This document shows, piece by piece, positions 60,013 through 64,000 of a DNA stretch of 64,000 nt. Made by a program: the position numbers and the translations under genes. Origin of the DNA: an uncultured Collinsella sp. (GTDB lineage: Bacteria > Actinomycetota > Coriobacteriia > Coriobacteriales > Coriobacteriaceae). The stretch covers positions 1-64,000 of the forward strand of contig UQHV01000015.1 of the NCBI GenBank assembly GCA_900540895.1, written 5' to 3'. The notes below the pieces were generated by a model. That model saw only the letters and a list, made by a program, of their open reading frames with translations, did not search any database and had not been told where the DNA came from. Each line of letters begins with the position of its first letter. Position 1 is the first letter of the stretch.

Positions 60013-60822
60013 ATGTCTCGTCTGCACCTTCATATCCTCGGCAGTGGCTCTAAAGGCAACTGCGCGCTCATCGAGGGCCCGCAGGGGCTCATTATGGTCG
60101 ATGACGGACTGTCTCGCCGCGAGACATTAAAGCGCATGGCAGAACTGGGGCTCTCGGCTGACAACGTCTCGGCTCTTCTCATTACTCATGAGCATAGCGA
60201 TCACATCAAGGGCCTCGATATCTGGTGCAAGCACTGGCACGGCCCCCTCTTTGCCAGCAGGGGCACTCTTTCGAACAAAGAAAATCTTTCGCATCTGCCT
60301 GTCGAGGAATTCGATCCCGGTGACACCCTTTCCATTGCCGGCATCCACGTGCAAACCTACTCAACATCACACGATGTCATCAATCCAGTCGGCTATCGAT
60401 TCAATGCTCTCGATGATTCCATCGGCTTTGCCACCGACACCGGAGAGCTATCGAGCCAAGCCATGAACACCCTCAAAGATTGTCGAGTCCTCGCGCTCGA
60501 AAGCAACCACGATGCGACCATGCTGCGCGAGGGAGAATATCCCCGCTTTCTTCAGGAGCGCATCCTGTCTGCAAGGGGACACCTCTCCAATGGCCAAGCC
60601 GCCGAAGCCGCGCGCGAACTTGTTACCGATCGCACCGAACAGCTCATTGCCATGCATATCAGCCAAGATAACAATCGTCCGAGCCTTACCGTCAAAAGCT
60701 ATGCCAAAGCTCTGGCCGCAACCCTGGATGACGAGCTCGGCAGCTCCGCCACCCTTCTCCAAGGATCGCGAAAACTCTCGATACGCCCTGCGAGTCAGTA
60801 TCAACCGGCAACCATTCAATAG
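60013..60822 (+). CDS. WalJ/YycJ-like metallo-beta-lactamase fold hydrolase
   Basis: The 269-residue protein has the MBL-fold metal site ITHEHSDHIKG near 60, DTGELS near 145 and a C-terminal AMHISQDNNRPS. LGSGSKGNCALIE is the start typical of YycJ/WalJ, thought to be exonucleases linked to cell-wall or DNA metabolism. Here there is no walRK beside it. ATG 60013 is preferred over an upstream frame; GGAA is the only nearby ribosome-binding-like site. It faces Hsp20 across a shared hairpin. Confidence 0.88.
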   Translation: MSRLHLHILGSGSKGNCALIEGPQGLIMVDDGLSRRETLKRMAELGLSADNVSALLITHEHSDHIKGLDIWCKHWHGPLFASRGTLSNKENLSHLPVEEFDPGDTLSIAGIHVQTYSTSHDVINPVGYRFNALDDSIGFATDTGELSSQAMNTLKDCRVLALESNHDATMLREGEYPRFLQERILSARGHLSNGQAAEAARELVTDRTEQLIAMHISQDNNRPSLTVKSYAKALAATLDDELGSSATLLQGSRKLSIRPASQYQPATIQ

Positions 60823-60830
60823 ACTGTCCT

Positions 60831-60879
60831 AGACAGCAAAAGGGGCCGAGAATCGCTTCCCAGCCCCTTTTGCTGTCTT
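60831..60879. terminator. Bidirectional terminator between walJ-like and hsp20
   Basis: AGACAGCAAAAGGGGC pairs with GCCCCTTTTGCTGTCT around an imperfect loop; T-runs follow on the plus strand. Confidence 0.85.
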
Positions 60880-60904
60880 TTAATAGCGCAGAACACCAAC
60901 GAAG

Positions 60905-61336
60905 TTAGTCGATGGAGATCTTCGTAACGTTCTTCTTCTCGACGATCTTGGGAACCGTAACGGTCAGGATGCCGTCAGCGTACTTAGCCGAGAGGCCCTC
61001 GCTCGAAGCGTCCTTTAGATACACGCCACGCGTCGCGCTGTACGAGTTGAACTCCTTCTGCAGGAAGTTCTTGCCCTCGTTCTCCTCGTCTTCCTCGACA
61101 TTCACGCTAATGGACAGACGGCCCTCGTTAAGCTCGACATCGATATCGTCCTTGGCGACGCCGGTCAGATAAGCCTTGACCTCATAGCCGTCGCCCTTAT
61201 CCTCAACGTCAACGGGGAACGCCTTGGAAGCAATCGAGTTGTTTGCAAGGTCGGTCATATCATCAAACAGATCGAACAACGAGCTAGCAGAAGGACGAAC
61301 GCCAAAAACCGAACGATAAGGAACCATGCTTGCCAT
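60905..61336 (-). CDS. Hsp20/alpha-crystallin small heat-shock protein
   Basis: The 143-residue chaperone holds unfolded proteins. The alpha-crystallin domain spans about 38-135 (VEDKGDGYEVKAYLTGV, DIDVELNEGRLSISV, YADGILTVTVPK), followed by a short C terminus. ATG 61336 has AAGGAG upstream. It is monocistronic with an AT-rich leader of about 130 bases that carries two TATATA stretches. I found no clear CIRCE or HAIR repeat in 61337-61613, so its regulator is open. Confidence 0.9.
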   Translation of the reverse strand: MASMVPYRSVFGVRPSASSLFDLFDDMTDLANNSIASKAFPVDVEDKGDGYEVKAYLTGVAKDDIDVELNEGRLSISVNVEEDEENEGKNFLQKEFNSYSATRGVYLKDASSEGLSAKYADGILTVTVPKIVEKKNVTKISID

Positions 61337-61613
61337 GTTTACCACTCCTTTTAAGGACTGCCGAGTCATCTTCCAGGTGACTGGGACTTCTTTTGACGCT
61401 CTTATATATGCCCACCCAGTGCTCATATATACATCGACTATAAAGTTTTTTGAGTCCAGTACTATAAGCATATCTAAGTGCGTATGACTCAGGTTTTAGG
61501 AAGGTTAAGGTTCTTTGAACCAGAGCTTAAATACCGAGTATGTCCCCAGCTACAAATAACAAGGGGCTTACAATGAGCGCGTACACGTTGTTGGTAACGA
61601 GCTAAAGGGCATC

Positions 61614-62081
61614 ATGGACGACCAAAACCAGAACAATATGTTTATGCCGACGCAGGGGGAAGATACTTCCACGCAGCCGCCACGGTTCCATCGCCCCCAC
61701 ATCTCGCAAGAGCCCATTAATGATCCGGAGCTCGAGTATGTGACGAGAAATCGATATCAAACGCTCGAGGATGCCCAAACGGGACGTAAACATATGGGCG
61801 TCGCCTCGGGAGACCCTGTATATCTGAAAGACGCACCATTATCTAAAAACAGCGCAGCTAGTGATGAGCCGATGAAAGCATCCGCCGCTCATCAACAAAG
61901 AGGTCCTCGACCAAAGCAAACCTTGACGCATTCGGCTCGCTATCTCGAAACGCCAAAACAGGGAAAATCAATCTTCGTTTCATCAAGTAAACGACGCAAG
62001 CAGCATCGACTGACAATCCTGCTTTTGATCATTGCAGCCATAGCAGTCGCCCTTGTTATTCGTTTTATTTTCTTTAAATAA
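61614..62081 (+). CDS. Tail-anchored membrane protein of unknown function
   Basis: The 155-residue product is hydrophilic for its first 125 residues and ends in a basic patch (SSSKRRKQHRL) and one C-terminal membrane helix (TILLLIIAAIAVALVIRFIFF), so it is anchored by its tail with the soluble part inside the cell. It has no known domain. ATG 61614 has AAAGGG upstream. Codon use is lower in GC than the neighbours. It lies alone between hsp20 and the rRNA operon. Confidence 0.75.
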   Translation: MDDQNQNNMFMPTQGEDTSTQPPRFHRPHISQEPINDPELEYVTRNRYQTLEDAQTGRKHMGVASGDPVYLKDAPLSKNSAASDEPMKASAAHQQRGPRPKQTLTHSARYLETPKQGKSIFVSSSKRRKQHRLTILLLIIAAIAVALVIRFIFFK

Positions 62082-62145
62082 AAGCTCAATACCAAAAAGA
62101 ATTAAATCGTCTGGCGTAAATGAGTCATTTATGCCCGGTAAACGC

Positions 62146-62178
62146 AAAAAGGGGGAGGCCGCGAGGCCTCCCCCTTCT
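62146..62178 (-). terminator. rRNA operon terminator
   Basis: AAGGGGGAGGCC pairs with GGCCTCCCCCTT; on the minus strand it ends in TTTTTGC. It lies after the 5S gene. Confidence 0.9.
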
Positions 62179-62211
62179 TCAGTTTCGCTGACGGCTCGGT
62201 GCCGTCCACCG

Positions 62212-62328
62212 GTCAGCGGCGCCCTGGCCTCCCACGGGCTGACCCCGCAGTACTCTCGGCGCGATGGGGCTTAGCTTCCGGGTTCGGAACGGGACCGGGC
62301 GTGCCCCCCATGCTCTGGCCGCTGACCG
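62212..62328 (-). rRNA. rrf: 5S ribosomal RNA
   Basis: On the minus strand the product has the conserved CCCGTTCCGAACCCGGAAG loop and closing ends CGGTCAGCGGC and GCCGCTGACCG. Ends are set from that stem and may be off by a few bases. It follows 23S rRNA by about 140 bases, the usual order. Confidence 0.93.
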
Positions 62329-62469
62329 GTGGACGGCGCCCACCGTTACGGTGTCCGGTATCGCATACACGTGCCCTGGGGGCCGCATGGCGCATAGGGG
62401 AGATGACTCGGGGGCATCCTCGTGCCCGGACCGCGCATGAGCGCTGGGTCCCGCGGGCCGCGAGGTGCG

Positions 62470-64000
<1,531 letters not shown>

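Noticed and set aside
61337..61613. CIRCE or HAIR operator before hsp20
   Set aside because: No TTAGCACTC-type or CTTGAGT-type inverted repeat was found; only loose GAGTC/GACTC matches.

Overview
The window is high-GC bacterial chromosome with Shine-Dalgarno-led genes and short intergenic gaps. The gene set, including a LarE, an LtaS-type enzyme, a KdpDE pair without kdpFABC, two heterodimeric ABC exporters and a small SRP RNA, together with abundant palindromic intergenic repeats, suggests a gut Coriobacteriia, most probably Collinsella. That assignment is inference; no taxonomic search was run. I see no phage, plasmid, insertion sequence or CRISPR array. The content is mainly housekeeping and nutrient uptake, with accessory features in the spacers.

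Layout. 1-7 kb: tex, transaldolase, a HAD phosphatase and an RlmKL-type rRNA methyltransferase whose first catalytic domain looks dead. 7-12 kb: potassium block (kup, a small membrane protein, kdpD, kdpE). 12-16.7 kb: nitroreductase, LtaS-like enzyme, flavodoxin-like protein. 16.8-20.5 kb: heterodimeric ABC exporter. 20.5-21.4 kb: non-coding stretch with the SRP RNA and several repeats. 21.4-24.7 kb: a TadA-glycerate kinase fusion, tRNA-Ser, a TetR regulator and LemA. 25-28.2 kb: ilvE, DedA, cysE. 28.3-32.5 kb: a MarR-controlled second ABC exporter. 32.7-37.9 kb: small proteins, a nitroreductase, an NtrC-like regulator, a YeiH-type exporter and a GntR regulator. 38-43.1 kb: glmS, LacI regulator, HAD enzyme, larE. 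43.4-46.6 kb: an AlbA_2/HATPase/winged-helix regulator behind a striking operator array, then a secreted nuclease. 46.7-51.4 kb: an EF-G paralogue and an amino-acid ABC importer. 51.7-60.8 kb: RlmD-like methyltransferase, PHP phosphatase, aminotransferase, ftsH-hpt-tilS operon, WalJ-like hydrolase. 60.9-64 kb: Hsp20, a tail-anchored protein, 5S rRNA and the 3' part of 23S rRNA, both on the minus strand.

The most unusual layer is intergenic. Hairpins carrying a GGGAC(A/G)G-type core recur about ten times with different stem arms at most loci. Long inverted repeats share a conserved inner hairpin but have locus-specific arms of about 28-47 bp. An element containing a conserved peptide-like motif (LNVVD) occurs three times. 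Two roughly 200-bp units are bounded by related inverted ends. Specific regulatory palindromes are also visible: a nine-base repeat array at 45.1-45.3 kb, a palindrome shared by ilvE and the amino-acid importer, and operators before glmS and the MarR operon.
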